64,000 nt of DNA from Luminiphilus sp051201685 (GTDB lineage: Bacteria; Pseudomonadota; Gammaproteobacteria; Pseudomonadales; Halieaceae): assembly GCF_051201685.1 (NCBI RefSeq), contig NZ_CP179213.1:1116001-1180000 (forward strand), read 5' to 3'. The position numbers and the translations under genes were made by a program. Shown here one piece after another: positions 26,394 to 35,352 of the stretch (the first letter of the stretch is position 1; every line of letters begins with the position of its first letter). Below the pieces are notes generated by a model. It was not told the DNA's origin and ran no database searches. It saw only the letters and a list, made by a program, of their open reading frames with translations.

Positions 26394-27362
26394 GTGAAAA
26401 TTAGTGTGGCGGGCATCATCACCATTGCGCTGATCTGCAACGTATCCATTTCCCAGGCCAGGGAAATGGGCCATTACGCGCCCGGTGTGGTGAGTATTCG
26501 GGACCTGGCCGTGCCACCCGTGCCCGGATTTTTTTATGCCCAGTACAACGCGTACTTCTCGGCGGATCGCTATATCGATGGTGACGGTAACAAGCGCCTG
26601 AATTTTGAGTCCGAGGGCGGTGAGGTCAAGCTGGATACTGATGTGGATGTGCTGGCTATTGCACCAGTTTTTCTTTGGTCAACCGAAAAAAAAATTCTGG
26701 GTGCGAACTACGCCTTTTATGTGGCGCCTAACATTGGTAAAAGCTCCGTGTCAGCGCAGCTGTCGGTTTTGGATCAAGGGGGCAGCGGCGACAATGATGC
26801 CATTGGCATTGGCGACACCTTCGTCCAGCCCATTTGGCTGGGATGGCAAGGCGAGCGCTATGATATTGCCTTAGGTGCGGGGGCTTACCTGCCCTCGGGT
26901 AAGTACGACGCGGAAGACGGCGACAGCATTGGCCTGGGATTTTGGACCGGCCAACTTCAGACTTCGGCTTACTGGTACCTGGATGAGGCGCGGGCCGCAG
27001 CCCTGGAGTTTGCTGTCACCTATGAGTTCCATGGTGAGCAGGAAGATACTGACGTCACGCCCGGGGATCATGTCTCTGTTGAGTACGGCTACAGCCAGTA
27101 TCTTAGCCAGCGCGTCGAAGTGGGCATTTCCGGTTACAGCCAGTGGCAAGTCGAGAAAGACAAGAGGCCGACGATCACCGATTTGGGCTTGGATCCCAAT
27201 GCTAAGGGCGAAGTGCATGCCTTCGGTGTGGAGGCGGCTTACTGGTTTACGCCTCAATTCAACGTTTCACTGCGGTACATCAAAGAGTATGAGGGTAGGG
27301 CGCGACTGCAGGGCGACTGGGTCGCGTTGAACTTTATCTGGACGCCTGTTCCCGTGTTCTAG
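26394..27362 (+). CDS. SphA/phenol MetA-type outer-membrane protein
   Basis: A 322-aa outer-membrane beta-barrel related to the transporter family found with phenol-degradation meta-pathways (COG4313-like). The GTG at 26394 is preceded by AAGGAG at good spacing and starts a proper signal peptide (ISVAGIITIALICNVSISQA). The mature protein begins GHYAPGVVSIRDLAVPPVPGF, the conserved start of this family, and shows alternating beta-strands up to a C-terminal VALNFIWTPVPVF, ending on Phe as barrels do. A role in uptake of hydrophobic compounds is likely but the substrate is unknown. It follows the beta-propeller-like gene. Confidence 0.85.
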   Translation: MKISVAGIITIALICNVSISQAREMGHYAPGVVSIRDLAVPPVPGFFYAQYNAYFSADRYIDGDGNKRLNFESEGGEVKLDTDVDVLAIAPVFLWSTEKKILGANYAFYVAPNIGKSSVSAQLSVLDQGGSGDNDAIGIGDTFVQPIWLGWQGERYDIALGAGAYLPSGKYDAEDGDSIGLGFWTGQLQTSAYWYLDEARAAALEFAVTYEFHGEQEDTDVTPGDHVSVEYGYSQYLSQRVEVGISGYSQWQVEKDKRPTITDLGLDPNAKGEVHAFGVEAAYWFTPQFNVSLRYIKEYEGRARLQGDWVALNFIWTPVPVF

Positions 27363-27456
27363 CGGGTAAAATGTGGTTTGAGTTTGGAGACTTCATCCTC
27401 TCGGGCTAGAGGTTTTAACTTGTCAGTACCTGTTGAACAGTAGCTTTAAAAGGACG

Positions 27457-28635
27457 TTAAATTTCTGATCGTAAACTGGCAAGTTTGGCTTCATACAGGC
27501 TAACGGTACTGCGTTTTTGCGCCTTCTCGATAGCCGCTTCCAATGCCTTTTCAGCACGCTGCAGTTCACCGGTTTCATAAAGAGACTGAGCTATACCCAG
27601 TTGGGCTTCATGAAGATAAGGGGCGAGCGACATCGCCTTATTGAAATAGTTGATGGCCTGCTGATATTCACCGCTCTCATAGGCTGATCTTGCAATTTGT
27701 ATCCAGTGAAAAGGACTTGGGTCGTCAAGAGTCTGAAGTCTCTTCTCTATGCTGACTGCATCCTCGGTTCTGCCCAGGTTAATGAGCAGGTTATGATAGT
27801 TTTTTAAGAGGGTGAGTTTTTCTTCAGCGTGTTCAATCCCATAGACATAAAGCTGTTCTGCTTTTTCAGTATCACCTTGTCGACGATTGAGAATGGCGAG
27901 CATATTGATCGTGGAAGAACTGCCTAATGAGTACCTGAGTGCTTCCATGCTGTACCAGTAGGCCCGGTTCAGGTCATTTGCCATGAGCGCTTCGACCGCC
28001 ACGTTATCGTAGTACATGGTCAGGTAATCATTTTCGTCAAGATTGGCGATAAAGCGTTGCCGATTGGTGGGGAAGTAGTCGATCTTGATGCCTGGTCTGG
28101 AGAGGAGTAGCAAATTTTCTTCTGTACTATAGTTTTTATTGTAGAGAATGGTTCGGATGTGAACGCCTTTCAATATTGTACGGTCGTTGATCTCGTAGAG
28201 GGGTATGTCATCCATTAACTCGTAATCAATTTCTATGCCTGCGATTTGTGCTAGTGCGGACGTCAGTATGGCCAGCGTCATGCAGTTTCCACCGTTGAGA
28301 GAAAGTGCATCAGAGGCACTCAGTGTAACGCCCTCATATTGGTAGCCTTCTACCTTGTCTTGAAGATATTCAAATAAAGCTTCGTTCTTTTCGGTATTGG
28401 CGAATCGTGGCTTATTGAGATAGGCGAGAAAATCGGCCTGTTGTTTTTCCGTAAGCCGATGAATATCTTCCGGGGTCTGTATGCTGGGACGCTGGCCAAA
28501 ATTATCCCCACTGTAAATCGTGGATAGGCCTAGCGCCTGCTGAACGGGTGATGCTTCAGGAATGGTTGTGCAACTCTGAATCAACAGCGCGAAAACACCG
28601 AGCAGGCCTGATTGATATTTGTTAACGGTGCGCAT
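27457..28635 (-). CDS. TPR lipoprotein with transglutaminase-like domain
   Basis: A 392-aa probable lipoprotein: the ATG at 28635 gives a signal peptide ending LLIQSC, with Cys22 as the lipidated residue. Residues about 85-190 resemble a transglutaminase/papain-like fold: Cys118 in NGGNCMTLA, His159 in KGVHIRT and Asp186 in GIKIDYFP are spaced as a triad. The second half contains TPR-type helical repeats (AYESGEYQQAINYFNKAMSLAP, LYETGELQRAEKALEAAIEKA). Activity is not established and could be protease, transamidase or a dead scaffold. It lies downstream of the RND pump on the same strand (132 bp), with an ATGTCC/GGACAT hairpin at 28689-28704 between them. Confidence 0.8.
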   Translation of the reverse strand: MRTVNKYQSGLLGVFALLIQSCTTIPEASPVQQALGLSTIYSGDNFGQRPSIQTPEDIHRLTEKQQADFLAYLNKPRFANTEKNEALFEYLQDKVEGYQYEGVTLSASDALSLNGGNCMTLAILTSALAQIAGIEIDYELMDDIPLYEINDRTILKGVHIRTILYNKNYSTEENLLLLSRPGIKIDYFPTNRQRFIANLDENDYLTMYYDNVAVEALMANDLNRAYWYSMEALRYSLGSSSTINMLAILNRRQGDTEKAEQLYVYGIEHAEEKLTLLKNYHNLLINLGRTEDAVSIEKRLQTLDDPSPFHWIQIARSAYESGEYQQAINYFNKAMSLAPYLHEAQLGIAQSLYETGELQRAEKALEAAIEKAQKRSTVSLYEAKLASLRSEI

Positions 28636-28767
28636 AATGAAATTCACCCGTAAATTCTCCAATTCAAAGCTACTAGTTGAATTTTACTATGTCCTTCCGG
28701 ACATCTTTCTATCGTTGCTCGGCATCTGTATCTCATTCCGCTTATGAATGTGGTGCCCGTGTGAGCG

Positions 28768-31700
28768 CTAGTTGTCCAAGGTCGCCAGCTCCGATTCCAA
28801 ACGCTTTTTTGCGGTGCCCCGAGGCTTTGCGAGTCGTGCAATCCCTAGATATACCACCGGTGTCAGGTAGAGGGTGAAAATTGCGGCTAGGCCCAGTCCG
28901 CCAAAGACCACCCAGCCCACGGCTTCGCGGGCCTCAGAGCCGGGTCCTGAGGCTAATATCAGGGGCACAGCCCCCACAATCGTTGAGACCAGCGTCATGG
29001 CGATAGGGCGTAACCGGGTGTGGGCGGCTTCTGCGATCGCTTCACGCACGGAGAGCCCCTCATCTCGCAACTGGTCAGCGAACTCGACCAGTAAAATGCC
29101 GTTTTTTGCGATCAAGCCAATAAGCATTACTAACCCAACTTGAGAATATATGTTGAGCGAGGTGCCCGTCATAAACAGCGCAAAAATAGCGGCGGCGAGC
29201 CCGAAGGGCACGATGGTCATAATGACGACAGCTGATGTCACACTTTCAAACTGGGCAATGAGTACCAAAAATACGACTAACAGCGCGAAGCCATAACTCA
29301 TTAAGGTATCTTGGGTTGCCTCATCGAGGGCAGCAGCTTCTCCTCGAGTAATAACGGATATATCTGCCGGTAAAACTTCTTGCGATAGCGCCATGAGGTC
29401 GTCAATGGCGGTTTGGAGTGCAACCCCAGGTTGAACTTCAACGTCTAGCTCAATCGCTCGTCGTTGCACGCGTCTGTCTAGCTGACCGGCGACACCGCGT
29501 TCGGCGAGGGTCACTACACTCGACAACGGGACCACCGCGTTACTGGCGGTGCGAATGTACAGGTTGACCAAGTCGCTGGGGTCGTTGATTTTATCCGCGC
29601 CGGCTTTTAGAACAATGGGCACTGTCTGATCATCAACGTTAAGGTCAACCACTCGGAAGCCATCGACCATAACCCGCAGGGTTTGGGCAACATCGTCGAG
29701 TGAAACATTAAGGTCAGAAGCGCGTTCGCGGTCTATTTGCACCGATAATTGCGGCTGAGATGGGTCGTAGCTCAATCGTGGCCTGCTGACACTATCCAGT
29801 TGCTGGCGAATGGCATCGCTGTAGGTTCTTGCCGCGGCAAACAAACTGTCGTAGTCGGTACCCAGTAGCGCCAGGCTAATGCCTCCAGAAGAAGCGCCGC
29901 GTATGTTTAGCGAGTTGCCGCTGAAAATTCGGGTGGTCATACCCGGAATACTGGCGAACAAGGGCTTGAGCTCTGCGGCAATTTCTTGCTGAGAACGGTC
30001 TCGTTGATCCCAAGGTACCAACCGCGCATTAATAAACACAATGTTGGGATCCCACCGGCCGATAACGGTGTAGAGGCTTTCGATTTCACCGTTATCAATG
30101 AGAGGTACCAAAATATTTTCTAGTCGATCACCCTGACGCTCAACATAAGCAAGGCCAACGCCATCGGGCCCCCTTGAAAATATATTGAGAGTGCCTCGGT
30201 CCTCTGGGGGCAGCAGCTCGCGGTCCAGCTGCCAATACAATGCGCCAGCGGCACTGGCGGCCGCCACGCAAACTAAAAGGGCAAAAATTGGCCAGCGCAG
30301 CACATGGTTTAGGCTTCGCTGGTAGAAGCGACTCAGGACCCCGCCTAGGGCGTCGGCACGGCGGGTGCGCGGGTTGTGCGTGGCGAGTCTCGCCATTGCA
30401 GCGGGCACAAGGCTCAAAGCGACAAAAGATGAAACGGCGACTGCAATGGCCAAAAGCAGCCCAAATTCTCGAAACAAGCGACCCGCCGTCCCGGGTAAAA
30501 AGGCAATCGGAATAAATACGGCAACGAGTACAGCGGTGGTCGCGATGACGGCGAAGAAAACCCGTCGGGTTCCGATCACTGCGGCAACGCTTGACGGGTC
30601 ACCTGCTGCGCGCCGTCGCTGTACGCTCTCAAGCACAACAATAGCATCGTCAACGATCAGCCCCGTGGCCAGCACCAGCGCCAAGAGGGTGAGAATGTTG
30701 ATGGAAAAGCCAAGAAGCCAGCAGGCCGCCATAGTGCCCAGCAACGAGATGGGGATAGCGATGGCGGGAATTAATGTGAGCCGCATCGAGCCTGAAAAAA
30801 GCCTAATGGTAGCAATCACCACTAGCACGGCGATGCCCAGCGTGAACAGCACCTCTTTTACTGCACCTCGAATAAAGACGGCGTTGTCAGAAATGATCGA
30901 CAGCGTCAGTTCGCCAGAGTCGGCATTGACTCTATCAATAGCGGTTCTTACGCCGTCTGAGATTTCGATGGTGTTAGAGCCAGCTTGTCTAACGATACCA
31001 ATGCCGACAACCCGTTCTCCGTTTAAGCGCACAATGCTGTTGGCATCTGCAGGTGAGAAAGTCACCCGGGCGACGTCGCTCACCCGAATTCCGTCTCGAA
31101 TGACCAAAGACTCGATATCTTGTTCTTGGGTTACTGCGGCATCAGCGCGCACTAGAAGCTGTTGTTCCCCGGCTCTGAAGCTGCCTGCGGGGACGTCGAG
31201 TGGAGCACCTCGAAGCACGCTGGCCACATCGGTCACCGTGAGTCCGTAGCTCGTAAGCCTTAGAGGGTCGAGAATAACCCGCAAGACCCGTTCGCGAGCC
31301 CCGAACAGTGGCACATCGGCAACCCCGGGAAGGGATATAAAGCGCGGCACAATATCTTGCTCGATACGCCTTGCTAGGGCTTCCTCACTAAGGTTGTCAG
31401 CCTTGACCGCTATTCGGAGTATTTCATCGCCTTGTTGATCGGCTTTGAAAACTGATACCGCCTCAATGGCGTCGGGAAGGTCTCGTTCAATACGACTCAC
31501 CGCTTCCCGCACGTCTGATGCGGCTTTGTCGACGCTAGTACCCGGGCGAAACTCGACCCAGATCCGCGTGTTATTTTCCTCGCTGGAAGAGTTTATTTCC
31601 TGAACGCCAGTAACCCGCGCCACAGCGCCTTCGAGAAGACGAGTCACCTCGGCATCCATTGTCTCTGGCGATGCCCCGGGGAGCTGTGCTCTGACCATTA

Positions 31701-31875
31701 CCAATGGCCTATCGACATCGGGTAACTCCCGCACCTCAATGGCCATAAGCGCGGCGATACCCGCTATAGCGATAAGTAAATTGAGCACCAGTGTTAAGAG
31801 GGGGCGTTTGACTCCTAGCTCGGGAAGGCCGCCGCTCAACGCACCGCCAAATCGATCACCCATTGTTGGGGGCAT
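28768..31875 (-). CDS. RND efflux permease (HAE1/AcrB-MexF-like)
   Basis: A 1035-aa inner-membrane pump of the resistance-nodulation-division superfamily, HAE1 type, working with the adaptor encoded upstream. It has about 12 membrane helices in two halves, each followed by a large periplasmic loop. LATGLIVDDAIVVLESVQRR carries the paired Asp in the fourth helix needed for proton coupling, and GLIAKNGILLVEFADQ is the matching motif in helix 10. It drives export of drugs, bile-salt-like compounds or solvents, and the substrate is not readable. The start overlaps the adaptor gene end by 20 bp. No outer-membrane channel gene is adjacent. Confidence 0.95.
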   Translation of the reverse strand: MPPTMGDRFGGALSGGLPELGVKRPLLTLVLNLLIAIAGIAALMAIEVRELPDVDRPLVMVRAQLPGASPETMDAEVTRLLEGAVARVTGVQEINSSSEENNTRIWVEFRPGTSVDKAASDVREAVSRIERDLPDAIEAVSVFKADQQGDEILRIAVKADNLSEEALARRIEQDIVPRFISLPGVADVPLFGARERVLRVILDPLRLTSYGLTVTDVASVLRGAPLDVPAGSFRAGEQQLLVRADAAVTQEQDIESLVIRDGIRVSDVARVTFSPADANSIVRLNGERVVGIGIVRQAGSNTIEISDGVRTAIDRVNADSGELTLSIISDNAVFIRGAVKEVLFTLGIAVLVVIATIRLFSGSMRLTLIPAIAIPISLLGTMAACWLLGFSINILTLLALVLATGLIVDDAIVVLESVQRRRAAGDPSSVAAVIGTRRVFFAVIATTAVLVAVFIPIAFLPGTAGRLFREFGLLLAIAVAVSSFVALSLVPAAMARLATHNPRTRRADALGGVLSRFYQRSLNHVLRWPIFALLVCVAAASAAGALYWQLDRELLPPEDRGTLNIFSRGPDGVGLAYVERQGDRLENILVPLIDNGEIESLYTVIGRWDPNIVFINARLVPWDQRDRSQQEIAAELKPLFASIPGMTTRIFSGNSLNIRGASSGGISLALLGTDYDSLFAAARTYSDAIRQQLDSVSRPRLSYDPSQPQLSVQIDRERASDLNVSLDDVAQTLRVMVDGFRVVDLNVDDQTVPIVLKAGADKINDPSDLVNLYIRTASNAVVPLSSVVTLAERGVAGQLDRRVQRRAIELDVEVQPGVALQTAIDDLMALSQEVLPADISVITRGEAAALDEATQDTLMSYGFALLVVFLVLIAQFESVTSAVVIMTIVPFGLAAAIFALFMTGTSLNIYSQVGLVMLIGLIAKNGILLVEFADQLRDEGLSVREAIAEAAHTRLRPIAMTLVSTIVGAVPLILASGPGSEAREAVGWVVFGGLGLAAIFTLYLTPVVYLGIARLAKPRGTAKKRLESELATLDN

Positions 31876-33034
31876 CCGGATCTGGGCGGAGCTCTGCCGC
31901 CGTTCTGGAAGTGTCTTGACCGTTGCTTACTGGGTTGAGGTCCTTGAGCGCCGCGCCCGCGCGTACGGCTTGAACCCCCTCAGTGACAACGCGAGTGCCC
32001 AAAGGGGCATCTACCTCAATGAGTATTTCACCCGCTAGTCGTTTCACCAGTTGGACATCGCGGCGCACAGCCTTGCCGTCTACGGATGTCCAAATATAGG
32101 CACCATCTGCTCCCCACTGTACGGCAACATCGGGAACTGCTTTAAATGCGCCACGTTCAGCGCGAACGCTTATTTCAAATGCCATACCCGGGCGATACTG
32201 ATCAGACGCATTGTCGATGGCGGCCCTTGCAACGAACGCTCTTGAGGTGGGGTCTATTCGTGAGTCGACGGCAATGACCTCTCCAGACAGTGGTTGATCT
32301 GCTCCATCCCACAGTCGCACTTCAACCGAGGTCCCGGGCAAAATCTTCCCCACATAAACCTCCGGAACTGCGAAATTCACTAGCAGCTGGCTGCGGTCGT
32401 CAAGAGTAGTGACTTGGGTACTCGTATCGATACGGTCGCCAGCATCTATTTCAGTGATGCCCACAACCCCGGCAAAGGGCGCTCGAATGAACCGTCGATC
32501 TAGGGTGACTTGAGCTTGATCTAACGTAATGCGCGCGGTGTCAGCCGTGGCGATTGCCGCGTCAATTTGGCTCTCCGGAAGGTTGGTATTTTCAAGGTTG
32601 ACCTGCTTGTAACGCCTAACTAAGCGCTCGGCGTCGGCCAACTGCACTTCGGCAAGTTCAACGGCTAACCGCTCATCACGGGTGTCCAGTTCAAGGAGCG
32701 TGTCGCCAACATTGACCCAAGTATTGGCACTGAGCTGCACCCGGCGCACGATGCCCGCAGCCTCGGGATACAAAACGACGCTTTGCAGGGCTCTGGCAGT
32801 ACCAACAGCCTGAATGGTCTCGACTAGTGGCTGCTCAACGATAGCTTGGGTCACGACGTTGGTGGCGCCGCTGCGCTGACGAAAATCCATGGCTCCATTG
32901 GTGCTGCTTTTATCGCCATCGCTGCAGCCTGCGGTTGCTAGCGTCATTAAGCCAGCCAAGCACAGCACCGATGCACCACCACGTCTGCGGTTGGTGCGCG
33001 GATGTAAGACTAAGTTAGGAATGCTGGAAGCCAT
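31856..33034 (-). CDS. RND efflux periplasmic adaptor (membrane fusion protein)
   Basis: A 392-aa lipoprotein adaptor that links the RND permease to an outer-membrane channel. From the ATG at 33034 there is a signal peptide ending LATAGC with Cys37 as lipidation site. The upstream in-frame extension to 33124 would add 30 unlikely residues. Domain order is typical: barrel-sandwich half (VVLYPEAAGIVRRV), coiled-coil hairpin (about 135-180), second lipoyl half (RFIRAPFAGVVGITEIDAGD), beta-barrel and membrane-proximal domain. The C-terminal 20 bp overlap the permease start, so the two are translationally coupled. Confidence 0.93.
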   Translation of the reverse strand: MASSIPNLVLHPRTNRRRGGASVLCLAGLMTLATAGCSDGDKSSTNGAMDFRQRSGATNVVTQAIVEQPLVETIQAVGTARALQSVVLYPEAAGIVRRVQLSANTWVNVGDTLLELDTRDERLAVELAEVQLADAERLVRRYKQVNLENTNLPESQIDAAIATADTARITLDQAQVTLDRRFIRAPFAGVVGITEIDAGDRIDTSTQVTTLDDRSQLLVNFAVPEVYVGKILPGTSVEVRLWDGADQPLSGEVIAVDSRIDPTSRAFVARAAIDNASDQYRPGMAFEISVRAERGAFKAVPDVAVQWGADGAYIWTSVDGKAVRRDVQLVKRLAGEILIEVDAPLGTRVVTEGVQAVRAGAALKDLNPVSNGQDTSRTAAELRPDPDAPNNG

Positions 33035-33293
33035 AAGTGGGCAGCCTTGGATGACCTTTAGGTATACGCGAAGTCTTACCCTTAGGATGCATGTTGTCAT
33101 GACGACATAGTACCACTGAGTCATTACAGGACCGGTGACGCCGGAGACTCTATTGCCTATCGACCCAGCAAGATAGTTGAGCTCAAGGGCTCTTTGAAAG
33201 ACTGTGTGTCCTAAGACGTTTAGCTAGTAACAAGGTGAGTGGCCATCGGCTTAGTGGCCGAGGAACCTTCCACACCTTTGGGTCAGCTTCGAG

Positions 33294-34868
33294 TCAGCCT
33301 TGGAGATTGGAAAACATGTAACCGGGTAAGATAACCTCAATCAGGCGCGGACCCTGTTGTTGCATTGCATCAGCAAACTGCTGATCAAAGTCAGCCACGC
33401 TCTCTGCGCGGCTAGCGGACATTCCCATGCCTTGGGCAATATGTACCCAGTCGATAGTGGGATTGCTCAAGTCGAGTAAAGACCGTGCTTTGTCAGAAGG
33501 ATTCACTACACCGACACGCTCCATTTCAATATTGAGGATGGCATAAGAGCTGTTGTTGAGAAGGACCACGGTGACGTCAAGGTTTTCCCGAACCATGGTC
33601 CAAAGTGATTGCACGGTGTACATAGCGCCACCGTCTGCTTGCAGGGCGATAACTTTTTGATCAGGGCAGGCTACTGCTGCTCCCAGGGCTAAGGGCAGCC
33701 CTTGGCCGATAGCACCTCCGGTTAGCATGAGCCACTCGTGGGGAGCCGAATAACCGGTGTAAGCAAAGGCACCCATGCCATTGGTGGCCCCTTCATCTGA
33801 AACGATTGCGTTTTCGGGAAGGTGGTTGGCGATGACTTTACCCAGCTCCAACATATTCATGGGCCCGGGTTCCAGCGCATGGGTGGTGGCTGCCTGTAAC
33901 ACGGCCGGCGATTCCGGTGCATCGAGGGCATCCGCTAGCCGTGTGAGAGCATCCAGTGCATCGTGGCGCACGTCGGCCAGTGTTAGGACATCAGCTGTTT
34001 CGGCTGGCAGATAACTGGGCTTATCAGGGTAGGCAAAAAATGAGACGGGCGCTTTAGACCCCACCACAACAAGGGTCTCCATATCTTGGAGAAACTCGGC
34101 GGCCTGTTCGCCAAAATACGGTAATCGCTCAACGGGAACACGGCCAGCCCCTCGCTGAATGCGTGCGCAAAATGTCTCGCTAATAAGGCGAGCGCCGGTA
34201 GCCGCAGCGATTCTGCCAGCCTGCCACAAGGCATCAGCTCGCAGGGCTCGGCCACCCAAAAATAGGGCGCTTGTATCTCCTTGGCGAAGTGCTTGGGCCG
34301 TTATCGCGATGGTGTCGTCAGTAACGCGGGGTGTCGTGAGCGCTTTAGCTTTTGGGGCGGCTGCGGAGGTTTCTGACCAAGCATGATCAGCTGGTGCGAT
34401 GAAACTGGCAATTTGCCCCGGGTAAACTTGGGCCGCCTCCAAGGCTGCGACACCAATTTCGGCGAGTTGCTCGGGGCTTTCAGAGTGCCCAATCCAATCG
34501 GAGACGGGAGAGGCAAAGCCTTCAATATCGGATGTGAGTGGTGCGTCGAATTTTCGGTGATAGGTTGCGTGGTCGCCAATCATATTAATCACTGGAGACT
34601 GGGCGCGACGGGCATTGTGCAGGTTTGCAGAGCCGTTACCGAATCCTGGGCCAAGGTGTAGCAGCGTTAGCGCCGGTTTGTCTGCCATTCTGCCGTAGCC
34701 ATCTGCGGCGCCGGTAACAACACCCTCGAATAAACCAAGGATAGCCCGCATTCGGGGTTCGCCGTCGATAGCGGCGACGAGCTGCATTTCCGAGGTGCCG
34801 GGATTCGCAAAACAGACTTCCACACCCGCGTCTGCCAACGCTTTAATCAATACATCTGCACCTGTCAC
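33294..34868 (-). CDS. Thiamine-diphosphate enzyme (acetolactate synthase/benzoylformate decarboxylase-like)
   Basis: A 524-aa TPP-dependent enzyme of the IlvB/benzoylformate-decarboxylase group. Glu49 in GLFEGVVTGAADGYGRM is the residue that activates the cofactor. The C-terminal TPP-binding stretch runs from QADGGAMYTVQSLW to LLNNSSYAIL, with ADGG in place of the usual GDGS. FANPGTSEMQL at the N-terminus is typical. It probably makes or breaks a C-C bond next to a 2-keto acid; the substrate is unknown. It is not next to ilvN, so a biosynthetic acetolactate synthase is unlikely. The start is GTG at 34868 with GAGAG upstream. Confidence 0.9.
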   Translation of the reverse strand: MTGADVLIKALADAGVEVCFANPGTSEMQLVAAIDGEPRMRAILGLFEGVVTGAADGYGRMADKPALTLLHLGPGFGNGSANLHNARRAQSPVINMIGDHATYHRKFDAPLTSDIEGFASPVSDWIGHSESPEQLAEIGVAALEAAQVYPGQIASFIAPADHAWSETSAAAPKAKALTTPRVTDDTIAITAQALRQGDTSALFLGGRALRADALWQAGRIAAATGARLISETFCARIQRGAGRVPVERLPYFGEQAAEFLQDMETLVVVGSKAPVSFFAYPDKPSYLPAETADVLTLADVRHDALDALTRLADALDAPESPAVLQAATTHALEPGPMNMLELGKVIANHLPENAIVSDEGATNGMGAFAYTGYSAPHEWLMLTGGAIGQGLPLALGAAVACPDQKVIALQADGGAMYTVQSLWTMVRENLDVTVVLLNNSSYAILNIEMERVGVVNPSDKARSLLDLSNPTIDWVHIAQGMGMSASRAESVADFDQQFADAMQQQGPRLIEVILPGYMFSNLQG

Positions 34869-35352
34869 TGCGTTTCTCTCTATGTTGGTAAGAAGCGCGG
34901 CATATTAGCATCTTGTGCTTTTGGGTGGGGCACAGGTGATTTCTGTTGTTGTCATTGAATTTACTGGCGTTGTGGTTTAATTTGAACTTCGCGTATGTTT
35001 TTCTACGCTAAAGAAACCTTAAGCTTGGTTTGAGGTTTCCGGGGCACTGTCTGCGGTTCATCGAGTGTTAGGTCCCTCAAGTGGGCATGGCCCGCAGTTG
35101 TCTTGACGCGCGCGTCAGGCGTGGCTGAAACACCAACTACGGTTGCGTTTTTTGGGCGCGGGCTTTGTCGTAGGGCGCTGCGTTTTGTTGGAGCGCTACT
35201 TACAACCGTTAAGGTGCCGGCAGCCGCTAAGGCCCCAATAACGGCTCAGATCCCAGATACATAAGCTTGGACGTGCTTTCTCTGTGCCGGCGGCAAAACG
35301 ATTAACATTGATTAAGCGGTGTACTTTAAAACGAATAGGCAAGGGCCTCATC
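34869..35352. other. Divergent gap upstream of TPP enzyme and acyl-CoA dehydrogenase
   Basis: 484 bp with no credible gene. It contains the second copy of the hairpin element (34979-35008) and a perfect 14-bp palindrome TGACGCGCGCGTCA at 35104-35117. Both are candidates for regulator binding. Confidence 0.45.
34979..35008 (+). promoter_or_regulatory. Shared hairpin element upstream of acyl-CoA dehydrogenase (copy 2)
   Basis: AATTTGAACTT followed by GCGTA-TGTTTTTC-TACGC (arms 34991-34995 and 35004-35008). It matches 18801-18830 at 27 of 30 positions and preserves the hairpin through a compensatory pair change. It lies 110 bp from the TPP-enzyme start on one side and 345 bp from the acyl-CoA dehydrogenase start on the other. 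Confidence 0.6.

Noticed and set aside
30365..31249. 294-codon plus-strand frame opposite the RND permease
   Set aside because: It lies entirely antisense to a well-supported pump gene and its low-complexity Ser/Thr/Ala composition is typical of a shadow frame.
33125..33293. tRNA-like or small RNA in the gap between the adaptor and TPP-enzyme genes
   Set aside because: The short GGCC-containing repeats do not form a cloverleaf or a terminator with a T-run.
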